A stretch of 64,000 nt of DNA from Microbacterium imperiale (GCF_017876655.1 NZ_JAGIOK010000001.1:868001-932000); one strand, 5' to 3'; shown: positions 7,764-14,608, counted from the first letter of the stretch. A program made the numbers and translations. The notes: generated by a model from the sequence alone, not told the origin.

Positions 7764-8196
7764 GCGTGACCCCCTTCACCTGGCCGTTGCCCTGAATCTC
7801 CGAGATCTCGCGCACGATCTCGCGCTGCTCGCGCAGCAGCAGGTACAAACGGGACGGTTCGCGACCCTGCAACGCCGCGATCGTGTCTCGGGAGGTCTGC
7901 AGCATCTCCTTGAGGACCTCGAGGCGGGACACGTGGCCCTCTTCGGTCGTCGGAAGCGCTGCAGGCGGCGCCGGCGGAGCCGCAGCGGTCGCCGCGGCAG
8001 TCTTCGCAGCCTCTTCCGCGGCTGCGCGCTCGAGGCGAGCGGCTGCCGAAGTCGACCGGGCCCGATTGTGCGCCCGTTTCGCCTCACGGCACGCGTCGTC
8101 GACCGGCGTCCCGTCGCGAAGGTGCCGGCGGTAGGCCGAAATGGTGCCGCACGCGGCGCGAGGACGAGGCAACCGGCACCCCCTCTGAAATGACAC
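7705..8196 (-). CDS. terS: Terminase small subunit
   Basis: The product is 163 residues with a probable GTG start at 8196. The N-terminus has ACGTISAYRRHLRDGTPVDDACREAKRAHNR, a form of the 'GT..xYr.hlr.g...c..A' motif seen in actinophage small terminases and in another protein of this prophage (19835-21064). An Ala/Pro-rich linker follows. The C-terminal helical part, LEVLKEMLQTSRDTIAALQGREPSRLYLLLREQREIV, looks like the oligomerisation region. It overlaps the large subunit gene. It should recognise the packaging site, which is expected close upstream. Confidence 0.75.
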   Translation of the reverse strand: MSFQRGCRLPRPRAACGTISAYRRHLRDGTPVDDACREAKRAHNRARSTSAAARLERAAAEEAAKTAAATAAAPPAPPAALPTTEEGHVSRLEVLKEMLQTSRDTIAALQGREPSRLYLLLREQREIVREISEIQGNGQVKGVTLADQLAAAREARAQRAAGA

Positions 8197-8283
8197 CCGT
8201 CGCGAATCGGTGCGGGGGGATTTTTGCCAGGCTCCGCTGGGTACTTGGCAGCAGGTCGGCGTGGGGGTCCTCCCCCACGCCTG
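8197..8283. other. Candidate cos/packaging region with perfect hairpin
   Basis: The 87 bp between the HNH and terminase small subunit genes contain a G run followed by a T run (cggggggattttt, about 8213-8225). There is also a perfect 9-bp stem with 4-base loop at 8259-8280 (GCGTGGGGG with its complement). In cos phages that encode an HNH protein next to terS, the cohesive end site commonly lies here. No T run follows the hairpin on the minus strand, so it is not a strong terminator. Confidence 0.4.
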
Positions 8284-8589
8284 TCAGGTGGCTGCCCAGA
8301 TCTCGGTGGCGGCGTTGTCGTTCTTGCGGCTGTTGCAGTCGCGGTGCATGGGAACGAGTACTTGGCCGAGGAGCTTGCCGCCGTTGCCGAGGGCGACGTC
8401 GTGGTCGGCAGTGAACTCGCGCTTGTGGTTGTGCGGGAGGGTGGTGTCGATGTGTTCGCCGCAGCCCCAGCCGGACGGTGAGCCGTAGCCGCATGGGAGG
8501 TTCTCGCGTGCGGTGCGTCGCTTGAGCGCGGCTTGCTTGCGTCGGTAGGCGCGGTGGCCGACGCCGTCGCGGATCTTGTCGGTGCCCAT
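8284..8589 (-). CDS. HNH endonuclease
   Basis: This 101-residue protein has a compact zinc-HNH layout. It reads CGYGSPSGWGC, then HNHKREFTADHDVALGNGG and finally MHRDCNSRKND, with paired cysteines, the ADHD catalytic histidine region and the closing H..CN..K. Phage HNH proteins beside the terminase genes stimulate specific cleavage by the large subunit at cos. The start ATG at 8589 has AGGAGAACC upstream. It is the first gene of the leftward late operon and is divergent from the small gene at 8909. Confidence 0.88.
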   Translation of the reverse strand: MGTDKIRDGVGHRAYRRKQAALKRRTARENLPCGYGSPSGWGCGEHIDTTLPHNHKREFTADHDVALGNGGKLLGQVLVPMHRDCNSRKNDNAATEIWAAT

Positions 8590-8614
8590 GTGCGCTGGTT
8601 CTCCTGGTGGTGGG

Positions 8615-8853
8615 CAGGGCGCGCAGGGCGCGCGTGTTCGGTTGAGTGTTCCCTGCGCGCGTTTAACCAGGTCCCTTAGTTACTAATCAAAGAGCTGTGC
8701 CAACTGGTAAGTAGCGCGCCCTGCGCGCCCTGGGACCGTTTTGCGCTGTGGGCGCATGGGAAAGAGACAGGGCGGGACCGTTTATCAGGGCGCACTCTGA
8801 GCGCGCCCTGATGTCGTGAGCGCGCCCTGCTGCTCGTGTGGACCAGGGCGCGC
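8615..8853. repeat. CAGGGCGCGC iteron cluster in divergent intergenic region
   Basis: Seven perfect copies of the decamer CAGGGCGCGC occur in 240 bp. On the plus strand they are at 8615, 8624 and 8844; inverted copies start at 8714, 8723, 8801 and 8820. Two tandem-overlapping pairs form an exact 19-bp inverted repeat (8615-8633 and 8714-8732). A 9-bp stem (8785-8793 with 8803-8811) and two copies of GGGACCGTTT (8732, 8773) add further structure. The cluster fills the 320-bp gap between two divergent genes. It looks like a binding-site array (origin, packaging enhancer or promoter control); which of these is not shown. Confidence 0.75.
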
Positions 8854-8908
8854 TGGAGGATCGGTGCGTACTCTCGCGGAGAGCGCGTTAGGGCGGTATG
8901 GTGTCCGT

Positions 8909-9268
8909 ATGTCAGAGACAAGTATCCACTGCCCGGCGTGTGGCCATCATCTCTTCGATGCGGATATCTCCGCTCTGCTCACGTCCTCCGAGACCGTCGA
9001 CGCCCATGCGCTTACTCCGGGCGCCGCCGATGCGGCGGGTGTGCTCACCCGGTTCTTCTCCGAGCAGACCCGCGTTCTCCGCACTGAGCGAGGACGGATG
9101 CTCAAGGGCGACGTGATCCGAGAGGTGAACGGCTGGCTGGAAGCGAACGGCGAGGAACCGCTCTCGAATCACGCTTTCGGCCGGGGCATGGCGGCGATCG
9201 GAATCGAGTCTGCGAAGTCGAACGGGCAGCGGTTCTACCGCGGCGTCGCGTTCACGCACTCTCGTTGA
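8909..9268 (+). CDS. Small zinc-finger protein with primase C-terminal winged-helix domain
   Basis: The product has 119 residues. Residues 8-14 (CPACGHH) form a zinc knuckle. The C-terminal 60 residues resemble the C-terminal domain of this prophage's own primase-helicase (16685-19135): both share F-G-R followed by SAKSNG[QR]RFY and a preceding [EW]-rich helix (VNGWLEANGEE versus AYDAWCREQHED). That domain is a winged helix in D5-type primases. No Shine-Dalgarno is present; TATGGT lies 6 bases before the ATG, suggesting a leaderless transcript. It borders the iteron cluster on one side and a strong terminator on the other. The function is unknown; DNA binding is inferred. Confidence 0.75.
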   Translation: MSETSIHCPACGHHLFDADISALLTSSETVDAHALTPGAADAAGVLTRFFSEQTRVLRTERGRMLKGDVIREVNGWLEANGEEPLSNHAFGRGMAAIGIESAKSNGQRFYRGVAFTHSR

Positions 9269-9277
9269 CGAGTTGTT

Positions 9278-9313
9278 GAGAGGCGCCGCGGCGCGTGGCG
9301 GGCGGCGCCTCTC
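9278..9313. terminator. Bidirectional terminator hairpin
   Basis: A perfect 12-bp stem (GAGAGGCGCCGC and its complement) surrounds a 12-base GC-rich loop, nine bases after the stop of the 8909 gene. It separates that rightward gene from the convergent integrase gene. Confidence 0.7.
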
Positions 9314-9617
9314 GGGGTGCAGGTGCTCCTGGCCCGGAAGTTCTCGGGCGTCGTGGGAGTCCTTGGCGGGTGTGCATCCGATCCGCTTTGACACCGTGTG
9401 ATCTCGGCCGGGAGGAGCGGGGGCCGCGGCGTTCCACGGCGGCGACCGTCCCTCGGGCTCGTACTCCCGGCCGAGAGTCGGGGGGTGGTGAGCACGAGAG
9501 CCCCGGGAGCTGTACTCATCCGGGGCTCTCGACGCCTGGTGCCGTGTGCGACACCGTTCCGATATTGAAGTTAGGGGGTGACAGTACTGCGGTGTCAAAT
9601 GCGACGCGCGGGGTGTT
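9314..9617. other. Gene-free convergent gap with two further inverted repeats
   Basis: No ORF here looks coding. A 12-bp inverted repeat (CTCGGCCGGGAG at 9403-9414 with 9464-9475) and an 11-bp stem (9496-9506 with 9520-9530, GAGAGCCCCGG) lie in it. The motif GACACCG occurs at 9390 and 9550 and inverted near 9590; TTTGACACCG at 9387 has its exact complement at 9590-9599. These could be terminators for the convergent integrase transcript, or recombinase arm sites. The region directly downstream of int is where attP is often found. Confidence 0.5.
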
Positions 9618-10946
9618 TCAGGCGGCGAGGGTTTGCGCTGCGGCGAGGGTTTGCGCTGCGGCGAGGGCTTCGGTGCGGCGTTTCTCGACGGCGGCGATGA
9701 CTTCGGCGACGCGGTCAGGCCAGAGGTGCGCGTAGGTGTTGAGGGTTTCGGTGGCGTCCTTGTGGCCGAGCATCTGCTGCACGAGCTTGACGTCGGCGCC
9801 GGCGGCGATCGCGTTGGTCGCGGCGACGTGTCGGAGGTCGTGCACGGACATGGCGGTGGCGAGGCCGGCGTCGGTGCGGACTTTGCGCCAGACGCGGTTG
9901 TACCAGTTGGTGCCGTCGACGGCGGCGCCGCGGACGGTGGTGAAGACGAAGTCGTCGGGGTCGCGGTTGGTGGTGAGCTGCTCGAGCTCGGCCATGAGGA
10001 ATGCGGGGACGGGGAGCCAGCGCTTCTCCCACGTCTTGACGGGCCCGAGCTTGCGGTGCCCTTCGCGGTCGACGGTCCAGGTTCGGTGGATGCGCGCGCG
10101 GTTGCCGGCGACGTCGAGGTCTTTGATCTTGAGCGCGGTCGCTTCGCCGATGCGGGGTCCGCTGTATGCGAGGAGCCGCAGCAGCACGGGGTCGGTGGGG
10201 CGGCGGGTGAGCTCGTGCGCGGTGTCGGCGAGCGCTTCGATGTCGGGGTAGGACAGCTGCGGGAGGTCGTGCTCGAGGTCACCTTCGGTGCGTGGCAGTT
10301 CGACTTTTGCGAGCGGGTTGCGGCCGATGATGCTCTCGGCGACGGCGTACCGGAGCGCGCCGCCGAACGTGATCCGGACGACGTGCTGCAGGTAGGCGGG
10401 TGCCATCTTGACGGGTTTGCGTTCGACCTTCACGATGCGCTGGTTCTTGTCGAACTGGTGGGGTGCGGTCCCGTCGCGGAGCTGTCGCACCCACGCGTCG
10501 ATCTGGGGGCGGGTGATGCTGCCGATGGCGACGTGCCCCCATTTCGGGAGGACGTAGTTGTCGAGCTCGCGTCGGTAGCGGCGCCAGGTGGAGTCCTTGA
10601 TGCGGTTCTTCGACGCGAGCCACGCCTCGGCGACGTCGGCGAAGGTCTGTTCACGTGCCGAGGGGTCGATGTATCGATCGGATCGGATGTCTTCCTCGAG
10701 CATGGCGACGAACGACTCGGCGTCGCTCCGGCGCGCGTACAGGCGCTGGCGTTGCGTGCCGCCGGGTTCGTACCAGCCGACGGTCCACCGTGATCCCTTG
10801 CCGAACTTCGCCGTGCGGAAGTGCTCGGGCAGGGTCTTGATCGCGCGCAGCTGTGCGCTGGTGGGGTTGATCTTCGTGGTGGTGCCGTCGGGTAGCGGGA
10901 CGGTGGCGTCCTTCACCCACCGGTCGGTGATCCAGGCGCGTGCCAT
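9618..10946 (-). CDS. int: Tyrosine-type integrase
   Basis: This is a 442-residue site-specific recombinase. An N-terminal arm-binding domain (WTVGWYEPGGTQRQRLYARR) is followed by a SAM-like core-binding domain (about 100-215) and a catalytic domain. Visible catalytic residues are R265 (SGPRIGEA), the H369-D-L-R372 motif, H395 (MLGHKD) and the Tyr nucleophile Y405 (TLNTYAHLW). The ATG overlaps the ImmA-like gene stop (TGATG). The C-terminus ends in AAAQTLAAAQTLAA, caused by an 18-bp tandem duplication. It should integrate and, with an excisionase, excise the prophage. It lies over 11 kb from the tRNA-Pro end, unlike most integrases. Confidence 0.95.
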   Translation of the reverse strand: MARAWITDRWVKDATVPLPDGTTTKINPTSAQLRAIKTLPEHFRTAKFGKGSRWTVGWYEPGGTQRQRLYARRSDAESFVAMLEEDIRSDRYIDPSAREQTFADVAEAWLASKNRIKDSTWRRYRRELDNYVLPKWGHVAIGSITRPQIDAWVRQLRDGTAPHQFDKNQRIVKVERKPVKMAPAYLQHVVRITFGGALRYAVAESIIGRNPLAKVELPRTEGDLEHDLPQLSYPDIEALADTAHELTRRPTDPVLLRLLAYSGPRIGEATALKIKDLDVAGNRARIHRTWTVDREGHRKLGPVKTWEKRWLPVPAFLMAELEQLTTNRDPDDFVFTTVRGAAVDGTNWYNRVWRKVRTDAGLATAMSVHDLRHVAATNAIAAGADVKLVQQMLGHKDATETLNTYAHLWPDRVAEVIAAVEKRRTEALAAAQTLAAAQTLAA

Positions 10947-11407
10947 CAGGCGATCTCTTCCCGGTGCGTGAACATGCCGGCGCCCATCTTGGGCCGCACG
11001 TAGACGGTGTCGCCGAGGCGCAGCAGGACGCACTGGAACGCCTCGAGGGTGGAGCGCATGACGCCGAGGTCGACGGCCATAGCGCCGAGGTGGCCGGCAT
11101 GGATCTCTTCGACGTGCCGGTAGTCGGCGATCGAGATCAGGCGCAGCGCGCCCCATTCTTCGGCTGCGCGTTCCTGCTTCGCGTGGACGGGTCCGAACCG
11201 GGTCGGGGTGTGGCCGAGGGCGTGGTGTCCGAGCTCGTGTGCGAGGACGCAGCGGTGCAGGCGCGCGTTCATGCCGGGGCGGAGCCGGATGAGGTTCTGG
11301 TCGACGTGGGATTCACCGTCGCGGCCGTCGCGGATCCGGGAGTACTCGACGCGGATCCCGCCCTGGTGGGCGAGGTCGAGGAGGTGCTCGTCGATCGGGG
11401 TCGTCAT
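10946..11407 (-). CDS. immA: ImmA/IrrE-family metallopeptidase
   Basis: The gene encodes 153 residues. The zinc protease motif HELGH (H57, E58, H61) lies in RCVLAHELGHHALGH, and ERAAEEWGALRLI about 25 residues later supplies the likely third ligand. This is the ImmA/IrrE (peptidase M78-like) pattern. In ICEBs1 and many actinophages such enzymes cleave the neighbouring XRE repressor to induce excision. The gene overlaps the repressor by four bases (ATGA) and the integrase by one base, so all three form one translationally coupled unit. Cleavage of the adjacent repressor is inferred from context. Confidence 0.88.
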   Translation of the reverse strand: MTTPIDEHLLDLAHQGGIRVEYSRIRDGRDGESHVDQNLIRLRPGMNARLHRCVLAHELGHHALGHTPTRFGPVHAKQERAAEEWGALRLISIADYRHVEEIHAGHLGAMAVDLGVMRSTLEAFQCVLLRLGDTVYVRPKMGAGMFTHREEIA

Positions 11408-11874
11408 TGCTCGTCGGTGGGTTCCGGGTCGGTGGGGCGGGCTACGGCGTCGAGCTCATCCTCGGCAGGGGGTCCGACACCGAACTTCACGCGCACGACG
11501 TTCTGCGGGTGGAGTCGCTGCCGGGCTGCTTTCCCCCAGTCGTCGAGCCAGTCGTCTGATCGCTCGTAGGGCGGGTCGATGCGTGCGCCTTCTTCTACGT
11601 AGACGATCGGCGATGCCTGTCCGAGGTCGCGGTTGGCGAGGAAGTCCTCGACTTCGCGGGTGAGCTCGCCGAGGTCGATGGCGAGGGCGTCGCAGATGAC
11701 GACGAGCTGGTCGAGGCTCATCGGGCGGGTGCCGCGGATGATCTTCGAGAACTGGGACTGGCTGACGTCGCAGAGCACCGCCAGCTCGGTCTGATTGACG
11801 TCGAAGCGGGCGATCTGGCCGCGGAGACGGGAGATGATCTCGCGGGTCATGATGCTTGGGGCGTAGTTCGTCAC
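11404..11874 (-). CDS. immR: XRE-family immunity repressor
   Basis: This is a 156-residue protein. An N-terminal helix-turn-helix (LRGQIARFDVNQTELAVLCDVSQSQFSKIIRGTRPMSLDQLVVICDALAID) covers about residues 15-65 and is of the Cro/cI type. The C-terminal half is acidic and probably serves dimerisation or recognition by the peptidase. The first codon is GTG at 11874; an ATG at residue 9 (11850) is possible. Neither has a Shine-Dalgarno, consistent with a leaderless or short-leader transcript. It is divergent from the Cro-like gene at 11951, with repeated GAACTAC boxes in between. Confidence 0.85.
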   Translation of the reverse strand: MTNYAPSIMTREIISRLRGQIARFDVNQTELAVLCDVSQSQFSKIIRGTRPMSLDQLVVICDALAIDLGELTREVEDFLANRDLGQASPIVYVEEGARIDPPYERSDDWLDDWGKAARQRLHPQNVVRVKFGVGPPAEDELDAVARPTDPEPTDEQ

Positions 11875-11959
11875 CGATGCATCGTGTCAGATATGAACCG
11901 AAACGGCCAACTTGGGTCTAAATCAGTTCCCGTGAACTACGGTAGTCCGCATGAACTAC
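11863..11959. promoter_or_regulatory. Lysogeny switch operators and divergent promoters
   Basis: The heptamer GAACTAC occurs at 11934-11940 and 11953-11959, and inverted at 11863-11869. A palindrome AGTTC-N4-GAACT spans 11925-11938. On the plus strand TTGGGT (11912-11917) and TACGGT (11938-11943) are candidate -35 and -10 boxes, with the palindrome between them and the ATG only 7 bases after the -10. That would give a leaderless cro-like mRNA directly blocked by repressor. The spacing of 20 bp is longer than ideal. Confidence 0.55.
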
Positions 11960-12193
11960 TCGACGCCGAGCGGCAAGGCAGCCCGAGCCATCCGTTCCAT
12001 TCTCGCTGATCGCCGAGAGTCGGTCGAGAAGCTGGCCGAAGAGACCGGCATTTCGCTGAGCACCCTCAAGCGGCGCCTGCTCCTCTCGACGCCCTTCACG
12101 ATCGACGAGCTGGGACTGATCGCCAACTACTTCGGGGTCTCGATCCTCGAAGTCATCACCCCCGTCGACGAGCGCGCGGCGGTGGCATCGTGA
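11951..12193 (+). CDS. Cro-like HTH protein
   Basis: The product is 80 residues: an XRE-type helix-turn-helix, with ILADRRESVEKLAEETGISLSTLKRRLLLSTPFTIDELGLIANYFGVS across residues 17-65. It is the first gene of the rightward early operon and faces the repressor. The ATG lies 7 bases after a possible -10 element and has no ribosome site, so it may be leaderless. One GAACTAC operator copy overlaps its own start codon. By position it should antagonise the repressor, as Cro does. Confidence 0.8.
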   Translation: MNYSTPSGKAARAIRSILADRRESVEKLAEETGISLSTLKRRLLLSTPFTIDELGLIANYFGVSILEVITPVDERAAVAS

Positions 12194-12447
12194 GCCTCCT
12201 CGCGTTCCCGCAGCCCGACCAGCCGCAGGACGAGGCCCTGCCCGCCGGCTTCCCGGAGCTGCCCGCGGTGATGTCGCCGAAGACGCTCGCGGAGCTGCTC
12301 GAGGTGACGCCGAAGTCGCTCGAGCGGTGGCGCGACGCGAAGACGGGCCCGGCCTACCTCAAGCTGCCGGGGTCCAGCCTCATCCGGTACACCCGCGACG
12401 ACGTCGTCGCGTGGCTCGCCGCCGCCCGCGTCGAGGTGACCGAATGA
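12190..12447 (+). CDS. MerR-type HTH excisionase-like protein
   Basis: The 85-residue product carries a winged-helix segment, MSPKTLAELLEVTPKSLERWRDAKTGPAYLKLPGSSLIRYTRDDVVAWLAAARV. This is the AlpA/excisionase-type HTH_17 pattern (helix-turn-helix, then 'G...yrr.dl..wl'). The GTG overlaps the previous stop by four bases. It is the second gene of the early operon. It could be the directionality factor for the integrase; another MerR-like protein at 22249 is an alternative candidate. Confidence 0.75.
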   Translation: MSLLAFPQPDQPQDEALPAGFPELPAVMSPKTLAELLEVTPKSLERWRDAKTGPAYLKLPGSSLIRYTRDDVVAWLAAARVEVTE

Positions 12448-12671
12448 GCATCCGCCGGGCCGCGGCCGCGATCGCCGTCGTAGCCCTCGCCGCGCTGAGC
12501 GGGCCGGCGTCGCTCGCCCCTGGCATCAACAGTGCGGACCTCATCGTCATCGTCGCACCGGTCGCCCTGGTCGCCGTCCTCGCTCGGCCGGCGCACCCCA
12601 AGACCCCCGCCGGGGGTGCTGACACCCCCACCCGCGACGTCCCCCACGTCGACACGCCCCCGGCGGGCTAA
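12444..12671 (+). CDS. Small membrane protein, two predicted TM segments
   Basis: This is a 75-residue protein. Residues about 7-23 (AAAIAVVALAALSG) and 32-50 (DLIVIVAPVALVAVLA) are hydrophobic and likely membrane-spanning; a polar Pro/Thr/Asp-rich tail follows. Its ATG overlaps the stop of the excisionase-like gene (ATGA), so it is coupled. I do not recognise a family. A role in superinfection exclusion is possible for small early membrane proteins, but nothing in the sequence proves it. A holin is unlikely because the gene is in the early operon. Confidence 0.6.
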   Translation: MSIRRAAAAIAVVALAALSGPASLAPGINSADLIVIVAPVALVAVLARPAHPKTPAGGADTPTRDVPHVDTPPAG

Positions 12672-12731
12672 CCCTTCCCCGGCGCCCGAGCGCCACCCCT
12701 CTCACCGAAGCATCCGATCGCAGGAGTCCCC

Positions 12732-12929
12732 ATGAACCGTCTGCAGCTGCGCGCATCCGCCGCCCTGCGTCGCCCCCCGTTCCGCGCCCGTCGCGCCGCG
12801 GCCGGGCACCACACCCCTCTCGAGTACTCGCCCGCCGCACCTGCCCCGCGGTGGCTGATCGTCGGCGGCGGCGTGCTCGGCGTCGCCGGTCTCGTCGAGC
12901 TCATCGTCGGCGTGGCGGTGATCGCATGA
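12732..12929 (+). CDS. Small single-TM phage protein
   Basis: The product has 65 residues. The N-terminal half is Arg/Pro-rich (LRRPPFRARRAAAGHH). The C-terminal 25 residues (WLIVGGGVLGVAGLVELIVGVAVIA) form one hydrophobic helix ending at the C-terminus. AGGAGTCCCC precedes the ATG. It overlaps the next gene by four bases. Topology with a basic cytoplasmic region and a C-terminal membrane anchor is likely. No known family is recognised. Confidence 0.55.
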   Translation: MNRLQLRASAALRRPPFRARRAAAGHHTPLEYSPAAPAPRWLIVGGGVLGVAGLVELIVGVAVIA

Positions 12930-13054
12930 GCACCTCGCTCGAGCCTCTGACGCAGATCCGCCCCTGCGTTCGTCATCGTGCGCTGCTCGACGCGGTGCGG
13001 TACATGGTGCCCGCGGTCATCGAGGAGTGCGCGGATTGCGAGGTGACGTCGTGA
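12926..13054 (+). CDS. 42-residue Cys-containing phage protein
   Basis: A short coupled gene (ATGA with the previous stop, GTGA with the next start) encodes MSTSLEPLTQIRPCVRHRALL...ECADCEVTS. Cysteines at about residues 14, 36 and 39 (C..C near the end) suggest metal binding. The double overlap with both neighbours is the main evidence that it is real. The function is unknown. Confidence 0.5.
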   Translation: MSTSLEPLTQIRPCVRHRALLDAVRYMVPAVIEECADCEVTS

Positions 13055-13443
13055 CGACGGCGCCGATCCGCTGGCAGATCGCCGCGGAGTTCACCGTGCA
13101 CGGTGAGCCGATCCCGAAGTCGCGGCCGCGGGCGAAGGCCGGGCAGCGCCCGTTCACCCCGCAGCGGGTGAAGACCGGCGAGGCGAACGTCCGAGGCGCG
13201 TTCGAGGTCGCCTACCCGGACTGGGAGCCGATCCCCCGCGGCGTCGCGCTGCGCATCGACGTGACCTTCTACCGGTCGACCCGCCACGGCGTCGACACCG
13301 ACAACCTCCTGAAGCTCGTCACCGACGCCCTCAACGGGGTCGCGTTCGCCGACGACGAGCAGATCAGCAACGTCCACGCCTACCGCCTCTACGGCGCTGG
13401 CGCGGACGCACGAACCGAGGTGCGGATCTCCCGCGCCGCCTGA
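13051..13443 (+). CDS. rusA: RusA-family Holliday junction resolvase
   Basis: The product is 130 residues from the GTG overlapping the previous stop. It shows FTVHGEPIPKSRPRA near the start and the RusA catalytic region GVDTDNLLKLVTDALNGVAFADDEQI (residues 80-105), with acidic residues D82, D84, D92 and D101/D102 and K88. RusA enzymes cut four-way junctions as dimers during phage recombination and before packaging. An earlier in-frame ATG at 13027 lies inside the upstream gene and lacks a ribosome site. It is part of the replication/recombination operon. Confidence 0.88.
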   Translation: MTTAPIRWQIAAEFTVHGEPIPKSRPRAKAGQRPFTPQRVKTGEANVRGAFEVAYPDWEPIPRGVALRIDVTFYRSTRHGVDTDNLLKLVTDALNGVAFADDEQISNVHAYRLYGAGADARTEVRISRAA

Positions 13444-13472
13444 CCGCCACCCCACCACTGAAAGGACCGCTC

Positions 13473-13913
13473 ATGGTCAAGCTCGCATCCGCTCTCCCGA
13501 AGGAGAACGAGCGCAACGGGATCGCGAACCGCACCCGCGACCTCATCCGGAACTACGACAGCGGCGCAATGATCCCCGTCCTGATGCTCGTGCGCACGCA
13601 GGAAGTCATCCGCAACAAGGACTACGAGACCGTCCCGAAGATCGAGGTCGTCCACATCGAGGCCGTGCCCGACGACCAGGCCGACGAGATCCGTGAGCGG
13701 ATCGTGCAGCTGCACGACGCCCGCGTCGGCCACAAGAAGCAGCCCCTCAACTTCGGCGACGGCACCGACCCCGAAACACCCACCGACACCCCCGACGTCG
13801 AAGGCCCTCTCGCGATCGAAGCCGGCGACGACGTCGTCGACGCCGAGGTCATCGACGACGGCCCGCTCTCGATCGAGGGCCCCACCACCGACACCAACCC
13901 CGAGGAGAAGTGA
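13473..13913 (+). CDS. Phage early protein of unknown function, acidic tail
   Basis: The product is 146 residues. Residues 1-90 are mixed helix and strand (IPVLMLVRTQEVIRNKDYETVPKIEVVHIEAVPDDQADEIRERIVQL). The C-terminal third is very acidic and Pro/Thr-rich. GAAAGGACC precedes the ATG. It lies between the resolvase gene and a probable accessory gene, all with short gaps. I do not recognise the family, though proteins of similar layout occur next to nuclease and SSB-like genes in actinophages, so a link to recombination is plausible. Confidence 0.6.
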   Translation: MVKLASALPKENERNGIANRTRDLIRNYDSGAMIPVLMLVRTQEVIRNKDYETVPKIEVVHIEAVPDDQADEIRERIVQLHDARVGHKKQPLNFGDGTDPETPTDTPDVEGPLAIEAGDDVVDAEVIDDGPLSIEGPTTDTNPEEK

Positions 13914-13915
13914 CC

Positions 13916-14311
13916 ATGTCCGCTGAGCACGCCCCCATCGCCCCCGTCGCACCGATCAGCCCCCGCCAGGCCGGGAAGTCGAACGAGATCATCAAGCGCC
14001 TCATCGGCCGCCGCATCACGCTCAAGGCCGACGCTGAGTACATCGCCGGCGAGCTCGAGTCGATCGACGCGCAACTGATCGAGCTCCTCGGCACGGTCGG
14101 CTCGCATGACGTCGATGGCACGAAGGTCGAGGTCCGCGAGTACTCGCGCACCGACTACGGCGCTCTCGAGAAGGCATACCCCGTCGAGCAGTACCCCGCG
14201 CTGTACGTCACGAAGCAGTCGCTCGACCAGGCAGCGGTGAAGAAGCAGTTCGCGCCGGCCGCGCTCGAGGCGTTCAAGGTCGCTGGCAAGAAGTCGGTGG
14301 TGGTGAAGTGA
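13916..14311 (+). CDS. Phage early protein, unknown
   Basis: This 131-residue product starts at ATG 13916 with GAGGAGAAG seven bases before it; a GTG at 13910 would be too close to that site. Helical segments IIKRLIGRRITLKADAEYIAGELESIDAQLIELLG suggest a coiled-coil-like helix (about residues 23-60). A compact C-terminal domain follows, with VTKQSLDQAAVKKQFAPAALEAFKVAGKKSVVVK. Such helical proteins near phage exonuclease genes are often recombination accessories. No catalytic motif is seen. Confidence 0.6.
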   Translation: MSAEHAPIAPVAPISPRQAGKSNEIIKRLIGRRITLKADAEYIAGELESIDAQLIELLGTVGSHDVDGTKVEVREYSRTDYGALEKAYPVEQYPALYVTKQSLDQAAVKKQFAPAALEAFKVAGKKSVVVK

Positions 14312-14580
14312 CCGGCTTCACGATCGAACGCCGCCAGCACCCGACGCAGGACATCGAGGTCGAGGCCGTCGTCATCGACTCGGTCGACACGCTCCGGGCC
14401 GTGCGCGATGAGCGGAACTGGATCGAGGGTCAGCTGTCGATCCTGACCTACCCCACTGCGCCGCCCGTCGCCCGCATCGCTTCGGACCCGCCGCGGTACT
14501 TCGGTACGCCGGTCAACGTCGGCGACACCGTCCTCAAGGGGCCGGGCGGGGACTTCGAAGTCCTCAACGCCGGCGCCTGA
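14308..14580 (+). CDS. Phage early protein, unknown (90 aa)
   Basis: The GTG start overlaps the previous stop by four bases. The text DIEVEAVVIDSVDTLRAVRDERNWIEGQLSILTYPTAPPVARIAS and the ending GDTVLKGPGGDFEVLNAGA look like a small alpha/beta domain. No family is recognised. A tRNA 3'-end-like sequence follows 28 bp after the stop. Confidence 0.55.
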   Translation: MTGFTIERRQHPTQDIEVEAVVIDSVDTLRAVRDERNWIEGQLSILTYPTAPPVARIASDPPRYFGTPVNVGDTVLKGPGGDFEVLNAGA

Positions 14581-14608
14581 GCGCGTCACCGCCGCGACGG
14601 CATACACG

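Noticed and set aside
8590..8908. CRISPR array
   Set aside because: The repeats are 10-mers in both orientations with irregular spacing, and no cas genes are present; the Cas4-like nuclease at 14652 belongs to the phage recombination set.
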